From an uncultured Bacteroidia bacterium (GTDB taxonomy: Bacteria; Bacteroidota; Bacteroidia; Bacteroidales; UBA932): a stretch of 64,000 bases of DNA. Numbering within the stretch: the stretch's first letter is position 1; each line of letters starts with the position of its first letter. Below, piece after piece: positions 1 to 7,532 of the stretch. The translations under genes and the position numbers were made by a program. The stretch lies in NCBI GenBank assembly GCA_902778105.1, contig CACYWN010000012.1, forward strand, positions 1 to 64,000, written 5' to 3'. Under the pieces are notes generated by a model. That model made no database searches. It was not told the origin of the DNA and saw only the letters and a list, made by a program, of their open reading frames with translations.

Positions 1-1
1 C

Positions 2-346
2 GCGCACGAGTGGGGCAGCGCGGTTCCTGAGCCTGTCGAAGGACGCGCTGTCGATAACATCAAGGTCATCGGCATCCGCCACGGCGAGAAGATGTACGAG
101 ACCCTCCTGACGAAGGAGGAGTGTGCCAAGGCCGAGGACATGGGCAACTTCTACCGCGTCCCCGCCGACAACCGCGACCTCAATTACGACAAGTACTTCA
201 AGGAAGGCGACACCAAGCGCGCCACCATCGACGAGTTCAACTCCGACAACACCTACCGCCTGAACCTCGAAGAAACGAAGGCCAAGATCGCCTCGCTGGA
301 GTACATCCAGAATGAGCTGAACGGCGTGCCGAATGTGGTGAAGTAA
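2..346 (+). CDS. capE: Nucleotide-sugar 4,6-dehydratase/epimerase CapE, C-terminal fragment
   Basis: Only the last 114 codons lie in the window; the 5' end is cut by the window edge and the open frame runs through base 2. The motif IGIRHGEKMYETL and the tail resemble the C-terminal extension of CapE/FnlA, the UDP-GlcNAc 4,6-dehydratase/5-epimerase that starts UDP-N-acetyl-L-fucosamine synthesis. capF and capG follow directly, which supports the call. Just before the RHGEK motif the frame holds about a dozen residues encoded by a repeat-like sequence (bases 22-43), an apparent in-frame insertion. The TAA stop overlaps the capF start by one base. Confidence 0.85.
   Translation, partial: AHEWGSAVPEPVEGRAVDNIKVIGIRHGEKMYETLLTKEECAKAEDMGNFYRVPADNRDLNYDKYFKEGDTKRATIDEFNSDNTYRLNLEETKAKIASLEYIQNELNGVPNVVK
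22..43. repeat. Dispersed repeat-like sequence inside the capE frame
   Basis: The core CCTGAGCCTGTCGAAGG resembles a short sequence I recall as scattered in many copies, usually between genes, in several bacterial genomes. Here it is translated in frame as roughly AVPEPVEG. I saw no second copy in this window, so repeat status rests on recall, not on what the window shows. Confidence 0.4.
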
Positions 347-1548
347 TGAAGATTTTGGTTACTGGCGCCAAGGGCTTCGTAGGCCGGAACCTTTGCGCAC
401 AACTTAAAAACATCAAGGACGGCAAGGCCCGCAACTACGGCGTTACCGTCACGGAAGTATATGAATATGACCTCGATTCCACGCCCGAGGAGTTGGACCG
501 CTGGTGCGCGGAGGCGGACTTTGTGTTCAACCTCGCGGGGGTGAATCGGCCCAAGGACTCCAGCGAGTTCATGACCGGAAACTTCGGGTTCGCATCGACC
601 TTGCTGGATACGCTCAAGAAGCATAACAACACCTGTCCGGTGATGCTGAGCTCGAGCCAGCAGGCGTCGCTGGCGGGCCGCTTCGGGAACTCCGAGTACG
701 GTCGTAGCAAGAAGGCGGGGGAGGACCTGTTCCTCAAGTACGGCGAGGACACCGGCGCGAAGGTGCTGGTGTACCGCTTCCCGAACCTCTTCGGCAAGTG
801 GTGCCGGCCGAACTACAATTCCGCTGTCGCGACCTTCTGCAACGCGATTGCCAATGACCTGCCGTACACGGTCAATGACCCGTCGGTGGAGCTGGAACTG
901 CTGTACATCGACGACCTGGTGGACGAGATGATCGGTTGCCTTCGTGGCGAGGAGCACCGCTGCGACTTCGACGGCCTTGGCGTGTTCCCGCTCAAGGACG
1001 GCAAGTACTGCTACGTGCCCACGACGCACCGGGCGACCCTGGGCGAGATTGTTGACCTGCTGCACTCTTTCGCAGACCAGCCTAAGACGCTGATGATCCC
1101 GGAGATCCCCGCCGGAAGCTTTGCCAAGAAGCTGTATTCCACGTACTTGAGCTATCTCCCCAAGGAGAAGGTTGCCTTCCCCCTGAAGATGAATGTCGAT
1201 GACCGCGGCTCCTTTACGGAACTGGTTCATACACACAACGCCGGCCAGGTCTCCATCAACATCTCCAAGCCGGGAATCACCAAGGGGCAGCATTGGCACA
1301 ACACCAAGTTCGAGCAGTTCATCGTGGTCAAGGGCCACGGTCTTATCCAGCAGCGGAGCCTCAATGATCCGGAAGGTAAGATCCTTGAATGGGAGGTCGA
1401 CGGCGACCACATCCAGGCCGTCCACATGCTCCCCGGCTACACCCACAACATCATCAACCTTTCGGAAACGGAGGATCTCGTGACGGTGATGTATTGCAAT
1501 GAGGTGTTTAATCCGGACAAACCAGATACCTACTTTGAGAAGGTATAG
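346..1548 (+). CDS. capF: CapF-type NAD-dependent reductase with C-terminal cupin
   Basis: 400 residues. The N-terminal Rossmann domain has GAKGFVG at residues 7-13 and the YxxxK catalytic pair at Y118/K122, as in short-chain/extended dehydrogenases. From about residue 283 a cupin domain follows, with a QHWHNTKFEQ metal-binding motif. This two-domain layout is that of CapF/FnlB/WbjC, which reduces the CapE product on the way to UDP-N-acetyl-L-talosamine and then UDP-FucNAc. Start and capE stop overlap as TAATG, so translation is probably coupled. Cytoplasmic enzyme. Confidence 0.93.
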   Translation: MKILVTGAKGFVGRNLCAQLKNIKDGKARNYGVTVTEVYEYDLDSTPEELDRWCAEADFVFNLAGVNRPKDSSEFMTGNFGFASTLLDTLKKHNNTCPVMLSSSQQASLAGRFGNSEYGRSKKAGEDLFLKYGEDTGAKVLVYRFPNLFGKWCRPNYNSAVATFCNAIANDLPYTVNDPSVELELLYIDDLVDEMIGCLRGEEHRCDFDGLGVFPLKDGKYCYVPTTHRATLGEIVDLLHSFADQPKTLMIPEIPAGSFAKKLYSTYLSYLPKEKVAFPLKMNVDDRGSFTELVHTHNAGQVSINISKPGITKGQHWHNTKFEQFIVVKGHGLIQQRSLNDPEGKILEWEVDGDHIQAVHMLPGYTHNIINLSETEDLVTVMYCNEVFNPDKPDTYFEKV

Positions 1549-1574
1549 ATTCCTTCGCTTCGCTCGGAATGACA
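1548..1574. repeat. Palindromic intergenic repeat, copy 1
   Basis: A short hairpin sequence with stem arms ATTCC and GGAAT around TTCGCTTCGCTC begins at the last base of the capF stop codon and ends just before capG. A near-identical copy lies at 19409-19435, where the arms read ATTCT and AGAAT, so one base pair of the stem changed on both sides. Confidence 0.75.
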
Positions 1575-1586
1575 AAAACTAAGCAT

Positions 1587-2747
1587 ATGGCACAATTCAA
1601 GAATAACGGGAAGCTGAAGCTTCTGATTATCGTGGGCACGCGCCCGGAGATTATCCGCCTGGCGGCGGTGATCAACAAGTGTCGGGAGTATTTCGACACG
1701 ATTCTGGCACATACGGGTCAGAATTACGACTATAACCTGAACGGCGTGTTTTTCAAGGACCTCAAGCTCGCCGATCCGGACGTGTATATGGAGGCCGTGG
1801 GCAAGGACCTCGGCGAGACGATGGGCAATATCATCGCCAAGAGCTACCAGCTGATGGTGGAGATCAAGCCGGACGCCGTGCTGGTTCTGGGTGATACGAA
1901 CTCTTGTCTCAGCGTCATCGGCGCCAAGCGGCTGCACATCCCGATTTTCCACATGGAAGCCGGCAACCGCTGCAAGGACGAGTGCCTGCCGGAGGAGACG
2001 AACCGCCGGATTGTCGATATCATCTCCGATGTGAACATGGCCTATTCCGAGCATGCGCGCCGCTACCTGGCCGACACGGGGCTGCCCAAGGAGCGCACCT
2101 ATGTGACCGGTTCGCCGATGGCGGAGGTGCTGCACAATAACCTGGCCGAGATCGAGGCGAGCGACATCCACCAGCGGCTGGGCCTGGAGAAGGGCAAGTA
2201 CATCCTCCTGAGCGCCCATCGCGAGGAGAACATCGACACGGAGAAGAACTTCCTGAGCCTGTTCAATGCCATCAACGAGATGGCGGCGAAGTACGATATG
2301 CCCATCCTCTACAGCTGCCACCCGCGCAGCCGGAAGCGGCTCGAGGCCTCCGGATTCAAACTCGATCCGCGCGTCATCCAGCACGAGCCCCTGGGCTTCC
2401 ACGACTACAACTGTCTGCAGATGAATGCCTTCGCGGTTGTCTCCGATAGCGGCACCCTCCCTGAGGAGTCGTCCTTCTTCACGAGTATCGGTCATCCCTT
2501 CCCGGCCGTCTGCATCCGCACATCGACCGAGCGTCCTGAAGCCCTGGACAAAGGCTGCTTCGTTCTCAGCGGCATCGACACCGTCGGCCTTCTCCAGAGC
2601 GTCGACGTCGCCGTCTCCCTCATCCGCGACGGCCTCCCGGGCATCCCCGTCCCCGACTATGTGGACGAGAACGTCTCCACCAAGGTCGTCCGCATCATCC
2701 AGTCCTATGTGGGCGTGGTGAACAAGATGGTCTGGCGGAAGTTCTGA
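1587..2747 (+). CDS. capG: UDP-N-acetylglucosamine 2-epimerase-type enzyme CapG
   Basis: 386 residues from ATG 1587 (MAQFKNNGK). An earlier in-frame ATG at 1569 lies inside the palindromic repeat and is less likely. The GTRPEIIRLA motif near the N terminus, the GDTNSCLS segment and the HMEAGNRC motif are those of the GT-B-fold UDP-GlcNAc 2-epimerases. After capE and capF it should be the C2 epimerase that makes UDP-N-acetyl-L-fucosamine (CapG/FnlC/WbjD), a precursor for capsule or O-antigen. Specificity is inferred from context. Confidence 0.9.
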   Translation: MAQFKNNGKLKLLIIVGTRPEIIRLAAVINKCREYFDTILAHTGQNYDYNLNGVFFKDLKLADPDVYMEAVGKDLGETMGNIIAKSYQLMVEIKPDAVLVLGDTNSCLSVIGAKRLHIPIFHMEAGNRCKDECLPEETNRRIVDIISDVNMAYSEHARRYLADTGLPKERTYVTGSPMAEVLHNNLAEIEASDIHQRLGLEKGKYILLSAHREENIDTEKNFLSLFNAINEMAAKYDMPILYSCHPRSRKRLEASGFKLDPRVIQHEPLGFHDYNCLQMNAFAVVSDSGTLPEESSFFTSIGHPFPAVCIRTSTERPEALDKGCFVLSGIDTVGLLQSVDVAVSLIRDGLPGIPVPDYVDENVSTKVVRIIQSYVGVVNKMVWRKF

Positions 2748-2754
2748 CCAAGCA

Positions 2755-3144
2755 ATGATCATTGACCAGCATACCCTCGACACCTTGACCGCCCAGGCCA
2801 AGGCATCCCCGCGTCTCCGGATGAACCTGGACCTGCGGAATTCGCCGGAGGATCAGTCCCAGCGCATGCTGAATGCCATCGAACCGGGAACGGTGCTTCC
2901 CATCCATCGGCACCGGACCTCCTCCGAGACGGTGGTGTGCCTGCGTGGGCATTTCGAGGAGTATTTCTATGACGAGGAGGGCCGGCTGACCGAGACCATC
3001 GATATGGTTCCCGGCGGGACGCTCATCAATATCCCGGCGGGTCAGTGGCACAGCCTGAAAAGCCTGGAGAGTGGTACGGTGCTGCTGGAGTGCAAGGATG
3101 GGGCGTGGGAACCATTGGGTGAGGAGGATGTTCTCCAAGGATGA
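2755..3144 (+). CDS. wbuC: WbuC-family cupin metalloprotein
   Basis: 129 residues forming a single small cupin. HRHRTSSETVVCLRGHFEEYFYD carries the first metal-binding His/Glu cluster and PAGQWHSLKSLE the second. This matches WbuC proteins, which are found beside O-antigen and capsule genes and whose reaction is not settled. It starts 7 bases after capG and is the last gene of the polysaccharide group in this window. Confidence 0.85.
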   Translation: MIIDQHTLDTLTAQAKASPRLRMNLDLRNSPEDQSQRMLNAIEPGTVLPIHRHRTSSETVVCLRGHFEEYFYDEEGRLTETIDMVPGGTLINIPAGQWHSLKSLESGTVLLECKDGAWEPLGEEDVLQG

Positions 3145-3222
3145 CATAAATGACTTGCAGTTTAGGCGTTTGGAGTCGGTGTGGTTGGCAAGATGATGAA
3201 TCACTGAGGAGAGGAGCTATGG

Positions 3223-3253
3223 TTTGTTTTTTATGATTATTTGATTACTTTTG
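3223..3253 (+). promoter_or_regulatory. Bacteroidota-type promoter for the MNT-HEPN pair
   Basis: TTTG at 3223-3226 and TACTTTTG at 3246-3253 are 19 bases apart, matching TTTG-N19-TAnnTTTG. The -7 box ends 4 bases before ATG 3258, so the mRNA is either leaderless or begins at the next in-frame ATG, 3279. Confidence 0.7.
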
Positions 3254-3257
3254 CGAT

Positions 3258-3581
3258 ATGAGCAGGAACGAGCAGACGATGCTTGACAGGATCAAGAGAA
3301 CGGCGCGGAAGGTCATGCCTTCCGGCGCTCGGGTGTTCCTGTATGGCTCGCGGGCCCGTGGTGAGGCTCATGAAGGCTCGGATTGGGACATCCTCATCTT
3401 GGTCAATGGCTACCCGGCCGGCGTGGATGTCTATGATACATGGGCCTATCCTTTGACGGAAGTGGGTTGGAAGCATGGACAGGTAATCATCCCGGTCATC
3501 TATTCCCAGGAAGAGTGGGACCACCCCGCTTCTCTTCTTTTCCGTCGTAGTGTCGAACAAGATGCGATTGCTTTGGTATGA
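3258..3581 (+). CDS. MNT-family minimal nucleotidyltransferase (antitoxin)
   Basis: 107 residues. The GSX10DXD motif of minimal nucleotidyltransferases is present: G30-S31 and D42/D44 in YGSRARGEAHEGSDWD. Proteins of this type paired with HEPN genes act as antitoxins, in characterised cases by adding AMP groups to the HEPN toxin. The HEPN gene follows with an ATGA overlap. The promoter lies so close that the start could be 3258 (leaderless) or 3279 (MLDRIK). Base composition of the flanks is AT-richer than the neighbouring genes. Confidence 0.88.
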   Translation: MSRNEQTMLDRIKRTARKVMPSGARVFLYGSRARGEAHEGSDWDILILVNGYPAGVDVYDTWAYPLTEVGWKHGQVIIPVIYSQEEWDHPASLLFRRSVEQDAIALV

Positions 3582-3976
3582 GTCTGTCGGATGAGGAAAG
3601 AGCGCTGATCGTCAGCATGCAATTGGAGAAGTCGTCCCGGTTTATGACTGAGGCTGAAACAGTTGCGGGCCTGGGACTTTGGGATGTGGTAGCTAATCGT
3701 ATTTACTATTCAGTATTCCATGCAGTTGCCGCGATGTTGATCCATGACGGTATTGAAGTACGCAGTCATAAAGGTGCGGGATTGATGTTCGGGCAAAAGT
3801 ATGTGATGTCAGGGCTTTTCCCTCCTATGGACGGACGGCTGTATGCCAAGTTGCAGGATTTACGGGAAAAGAGTGATTATAACCTTGTTTATCAGTCTGA
3901 TGAACAAGAAATGAAACCGCTTATCGACAAATCCAAGGAGTTGATTGAACGGATTAGGGTTTATATTGCTGGATAG
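3578..3976 (+). CDS. HEPN-domain protein (probable toxin RNase)
   Basis: 132 residues, mostly helical. The HEPN catalytic motif Rx4-6H is present as R41 to H48 (RIYYSVFH). In toxin-antitoxin pairs such proteins are ribonucleases held in check by the MNT partner. The HxY tyrosine modified in HepT-type toxins is not visible after the His (HAVAA), so this belongs to another HEPN branch and the control mechanism may differ. The start overlaps the MNT stop by 4 bases. The following 208 bases hold no gene that I can support. Confidence 0.85.
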   Translation: MSLSDEERALIVSMQLEKSSRFMTEAETVAGLGLWDVVANRIYYSVFHAVAAMLIHDGIEVRSHKGAGLMFGQKYVMSGLFPPMDGRLYAKLQDLREKSDYNLVYQSDEQEMKPLIDKSKELIERIRVYIAG

Positions 3977-4184
3977 ACCGATCTCATTGAGACAATCTTA
4001 TGGCAGCTTCTTGATTATCGGTTTCCGTCTCCGCAAGCTTTTACAGAAACCGTTCTATGACGAAGATTGCCGGTAGACAGACTTGAATATCCCCATCGTT
4101 CAATGGCATACCGTACATGTCCATGAAAGCGAAACGGTATTTTCATCGCCGTGAATATCCAAAGAATACCAAATTCCTAATACT

Positions 4185-4613
4185 ATGAGATATCTTGAAC
4201 TATGTACTTTGAGCGATTCCCAGATCGCTGATCTGCTGGAACTTATGAAGGAGTTGAACCCCGATATACCCGTGACCGCGGAGATGCAGCGGCGTGCGGT
4301 GGGGGCGCCGGGGACGCGGATCTTCATCGCGGAGGACGATGCCAAGCGGATTGTCGGATGCGCTACCCTTTGTGTCTATGAGTCGCCTACGGGGCGGAAG
4401 GCAAGCGTGGAGGATGTCGTGGTCCTGTCATCCTGTCGGGGGCAGGGGATCGGCCGTACCCTCCTGCAGCGCATCATCGACTTTGCCGGAGGCAAACTCT
4501 CTCCCATCGACCTTCGCCTTACGTCGAGCCCTGCCCGCGTGGAGGCCAATGCGCTCTACCAGGCGCTCGGCTTCGAGCAGCGGGAGACGAATGTGTATAA
4601 GATGAGCCTGTAG
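4185..4613 (+). CDS. GNAT-family N-acetyltransferase
   Basis: 142 residues covering one GNAT fold. The acetyl-CoA binding motif is RGQGIG at residues 85-90, preceded by the VEDVVVLSSC strand. The C-terminal ANALYQALGFEQRE is the usual last-strand motif. The acceptor substrate cannot be told. It is followed 17 bases later by the AlkD-like gene, probably in one transcript. Confidence 0.88.
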   Translation: MRYLELCTLSDSQIADLLELMKELNPDIPVTAEMQRRAVGAPGTRIFIAEDDAKRIVGCATLCVYESPTGRKASVEDVVVLSSCRGQGIGRTLLQRIIDFAGGKLSPIDLRLTSSPARVEANALYQALGFEQRETNVYKMSL

Positions 4614-4630
4614 GCGGCCTTCCCGTCCCG

Positions 4631-5335
4631 ATGCTATACGATGCCATGTGCGCTGCGGGCGATCCGTCGCAGGTGGAAGGCCTGAGCCGTTTCTTCAAAT
4701 GCGGTCCGGGACAGTATGGTGAAGGTGACCGGTTCCTGGGTATCAAGGTGCCGGTGACCCGGTCCATCGTCAAGGCCTGTTGGCGCGGGACGGACTGGGA
4801 CGAGCTGGAACGCTGTATCGGCAGCGAATATCACGAACTTCGCCTGGCCGCACTGCTGACGCTCGTGGAGATTTTCTCGCATGCGGGAAAAGACCTCTCC
4901 CGCCGGCAGCAATGCATTGATTTCTACCTCTCCCATACCGACCGCATCAACAACTGGGACCTGGTGGACCTGAGTTGCTATCCTTTGCTGGGGGAGTGGC
5001 TGCTGGACAAGGACCGCGGTCTCCTATACGATCTGGCGCGTTGTGGCAGGACGCTCTGGGAGCAGCGCATCGGGATCGTTTCCACCATGACATTCATCCG
5101 GCATGGGCAGCTCTCCGATACGTTCGCCATTGCCGACCTGCTTCTCCTTCACCCGCATGACCTGATCCACAAGGCCGTCGGCTGGCTCCTCCGCGAGGCC
5201 GGAAAACGCGATCGGGCGGCCTTGGAAGCGTTCCTGTCCCCCCGATACCGCGGGATGCCCCGTACCATGCTCCGCTATGCCATCGAAAAATTCCCTGAAC
5301 CCTTGCGGCAGCAGTATCTGAAAGGGATTGCCTGA
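4631..5335 (+). CDS. DNA alkylation repair protein (AlkD-like HEAT repeat)
   Basis: 234 residues of helical repeats. The N-terminal RFFKCGPGQYGEGDRFLGIKVP and the central INNWDLVDLSCYPLLGEWLLD, ending in ERIGIVSTM-like WEQRIGIVSTMTF, are typical of the DNA alkylation repair family (AlkC/AlkD superfamily). These glycosylases remove N3- and N7-alkylated purines without flipping the base. The exact lesion is not predictable here. Length is normal for the family. The TGA stop falls within the 5' leader of the DUF2264 gene. Confidence 0.88.
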   Translation: MLYDAMCAAGDPSQVEGLSRFFKCGPGQYGEGDRFLGIKVPVTRSIVKACWRGTDWDELERCIGSEYHELRLAALLTLVEIFSHAGKDLSRRQQCIDFYLSHTDRINNWDLVDLSCYPLLGEWLLDKDRGLLYDLARCGRTLWEQRIGIVSTMTFIRHGQLSDTFAIADLLLLHPHDLIHKAVGWLLREAGKRDRAALEAFLSPRYRGMPRTMLRYAIEKFPEPLRQQYLKGIA

Positions 5336-5372
5336 TGTCCGGTGTAAGTTGTATGACCGTTTATTGTACAGT

Positions 5373-6575
5373 ATGATGAATAGATTGTTGCTTGTCTGTT
5401 TGATCGCGTCCGTTTCCCTGTCCGCCCGGGCCGGGGACCGGTCCTTCTGGGTGGAAACGATGACCCGCATCGCGTCGCCGGTCCTGGAGAATCTGGCGGT
5501 CGGCACTTTGAAGGCCGATATGCCTTTCGAGTCCCTGTCGACCGATCCGCTCCGGAAGGAAGTCTCCTATCTGGAGGCGTTCGGGCGGACGGTCTGCGGC
5601 ATCGCCCCCTGGTTGGAACTGGGGCCGGACGATACGCCGGAAGGGCAGCTTCGCGCGAAGTATATCGACCTGACCGTCCGGGCGTTGCAGCAGGCTGTGG
5701 ATCCGGAGTCGCCGGACCATCTGGTCTTCGACAACCGCCATACCCAGCCGCTGGTCGATGCGGCTTTCCTGGCCGAAGGCATCCTGCGGGCTCCCGTCCA
5801 GATCTGGGGCCGTCTGGACCCTGTGACGAAGGAGCGTCTCATCCATGAGTGGAAGGTTTCCCGGAGCATCAAACCTTTCGAAAGCAACTGGCTGCTGTTC
5901 GCCTCCATCATCGAGGCCGCCCTGCTGGAATTTACGGGCGAGTGCGATTTCGACAGGCTGTACGACGGTGTCATCCGTTTCCGGGATGTGTGGTACAAGG
6001 GCGATGCATGGTATGGGGACGGCCGGGATTTCCATTTGGACTATTACAACAGCCTGGTCATCCATCCGATGCTTACGGAAGTGCTTCAGGTCCTGTCCGA
6101 CCATCATCTTCCTGCAGCGGATTTCCTGCCGGAACAGCAGCGGCGCCTCGGCCGTTTCGCCGCCCAGCTGGAGCGGATGATTTCGCCGGAAGGGACCTAT
6201 CCGGTCATCGGCCGTTCCATCGCCTACAGGTTCGGCTCTTTCCATGCGTTGTCCGACGCGGCCCTGCTCCATCTTCTTCCGGAGGACGTGGACCCTGCCC
6301 AGGTCCGTTGTGCGCTGACTACTGTCATCCGTCGGCAGGCCGGCGCTCCCGGAACCTTTGACGGAAACGGTTGGCTCAAGGTGGGATTCGCCGGAAGCCA
6401 GCTCCGGATGGGGGAGGAGTATATCAATACGGGAAGCGTTTACCTGTGCATGGCGGTTTTCCTGACGCTCGGCTTGCCCGATACCGATCCGTTCTGGAAC
6501 CGCCCGGATGCCGACTGGACTTCCAGGAAGGCCTGGAACGGGGTGGATGTGGGCGCAGACCACGCCATCCGGTAG
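5373..6575 (+). CDS. DUF2264 family protein with signal peptide
   Basis: 400 residues. The N terminus MMNRLLLVCLIASVSLSARA looks like a Sec signal peptide, with the mature part beginning GDRSFW. The body, with ENLAVGTLKADMP, LEAFGRTVCGIAPWLEL and the GDGRDFHLDYYNSLVIHPM segment, matches DUF2264, an alpha/alpha-barrel family often associated with carbohydrate metabolism; its activity is not established. An upstream start at 5328 would add 15 residues overlapping alkD and hide the signal peptide, so 5373 (or 5376) is preferred. Probably periplasmic. Confidence 0.8.
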   Translation: MMNRLLLVCLIASVSLSARAGDRSFWVETMTRIASPVLENLAVGTLKADMPFESLSTDPLRKEVSYLEAFGRTVCGIAPWLELGPDDTPEGQLRAKYIDLTVRALQQAVDPESPDHLVFDNRHTQPLVDAAFLAEGILRAPVQIWGRLDPVTKERLIHEWKVSRSIKPFESNWLLFASIIEAALLEFTGECDFDRLYDGVIRFRDVWYKGDAWYGDGRDFHLDYYNSLVIHPMLTEVLQVLSDHHLPAADFLPEQQRRLGRFAAQLERMISPEGTYPVIGRSIAYRFGSFHALSDAALLHLLPEDVDPAQVRCALTTVIRRQAGAPGTFDGNGWLKVGFAGSQLRMGEEYINTGSVYLCMAVFLTLGLPDTDPFWNRPDADWTSRKAWNGVDVGADHAIR

Positions 6576-6623
6576 CTTGTCACATCCTTTTTTCTACTTT
6601 TCCTGCAAATTTTTCAAAAAAAG

Positions 6624-6654
6624 TTTGCAGGTTTTATTTTTGTTTGTACCTTTG
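6624..6654 (+). promoter_or_regulatory. Promoter of the GntR-ABC transporter operon
   Basis: TTTG at 6624-6627 and TACCTTTG at 6647-6654 are separated by 19 bases, an exact match to the Bacteroidota consensus. Transcription should begin around 6660, inside the palindrome at 6657-6678. Confidence 0.8.
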
Positions 6655-6656
6655 CG

Positions 6657-6678
6657 GTGTACTAATAAACTAATACAC
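6657..6678. promoter_or_regulatory. Likely GntR/YtrA-type operator
   Basis: An inverted repeat GTGTA-N12-TACAC, with further symmetry inside (CTAAT and ACTAA), covers the predicted transcription start. GntR regulators of the YtrA class bind repeats with GTxTA-like half sites, and the third gene of this operon encodes such a regulator, so autorepression is the natural reading. Confidence 0.65.
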
Positions 6679-6688
6679 ACAAATAGAT

Positions 6689-7528
6689 ATGATCGAAATC
6701 AACAACCTCGCTTTCAGCTACGGCCCCAAAACCGTACTGAAGAACATCTCGATGAAGGTGTCCGAAGGCAACATCTACGGACTCCTCGGCGAGAACGGAG
6801 TGGGGAAGACCACCCTGCTGACCCTTCTCTGCGGCTTGAAGAAGCCCCAGGAAGGGACCATCCTCGTTGACGGTCGCAATCCTTTCGACCGGGAGCCTTC
6901 TCTTCTTGCGGACCAGTTCTATCTGCCGGACGAGGTCACTCCCGTGCATGCCAAGGCCATCGACTTTGCCCGGGAACACGGTGTCTTCTGGCCGCACTTC
7001 GACCTGGAGAAATTCCGGACCGTCCTTTCCGGGTTCGAAGTGGATCCGGAGCAGCGCATGGACGCGATGTCCGCCGGCCAGCTCAAGAAGGCCTGGATCT
7101 CCTTCGCGCTCGCGTGCAACGCGAAATACTATTATCTGGACGAGCCTACGAACGGCCTGGACATCCCTTCCAAGGCGCAGTTCCGCAAGGCGGTGACCAA
7201 GTTCACGGCCGAGGATTCCACCCTCATCATTTCCACCCACCAGGTCCGCGACCTGGAGAACATCATCGACCCGATCATCATCCTGGACAACCAGGCGGTG
7301 CTGGTGAATGCGTCGATACAGGAGATCTCGGAAAAGCTCTTCTTCGACTATGGCACCGAACTGCATCCCGGCGCCCTGTATCTGGAGCAGACCCCGGGTG
7401 GCTGCATCCAGGTGTATCCCAACACCACGGGCGAGGAAAGCAGGGTCAACGTGGAAGCTTTCTTCAACACGGTCCATGCCCACAAGGACCTCGTCAACCC
7501 CCTGTTCAACAACCCTGTAAACAAGTAA
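6689..7528 (+). CDS. ABC transporter ATP-binding protein
   Basis: 279 residues. Walker A is GENGVGKT (34-41), the signature is MSAGQ (127-131, a variant of LSGGQ), and Walker B is YYLDEPTNG (148-156) followed by a switch His in STHQ. The layout is that of an exporter-type or YtrB-like ATPase whose C-terminal region (after about residue 215) is extra. The permease gene follows 4 bases later and a GntR regulator after that, as in ytr-type operons that respond to cell-envelope stress in other phyla. The substrate is unknown. Confidence 0.92.
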   Translation: MIEINNLAFSYGPKTVLKNISMKVSEGNIYGLLGENGVGKTTLLTLLCGLKKPQEGTILVDGRNPFDREPSLLADQFYLPDEVTPVHAKAIDFAREHGVFWPHFDLEKFRTVLSGFEVDPEQRMDAMSAGQLKKAWISFALACNAKYYYLDEPTNGLDIPSKAQFRKAVTKFTAEDSTLIISTHQVRDLENIIDPIIILDNQAVLVNASIQEISEKLFFDYGTELHPGALYLEQTPGGCIQVYPNTTGEESRVNVEAFFNTVHAHKDLVNPLFNNPVNK

Positions 7529-7532
7529 GGCC

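Noticed and set aside
253-1575. 440-codon minus-strand open frame opposite capF
   Set aside because: The plus strand encodes a complete, well-conserved protein here; the antisense frame has no recognisable domain and follows from high GC content.
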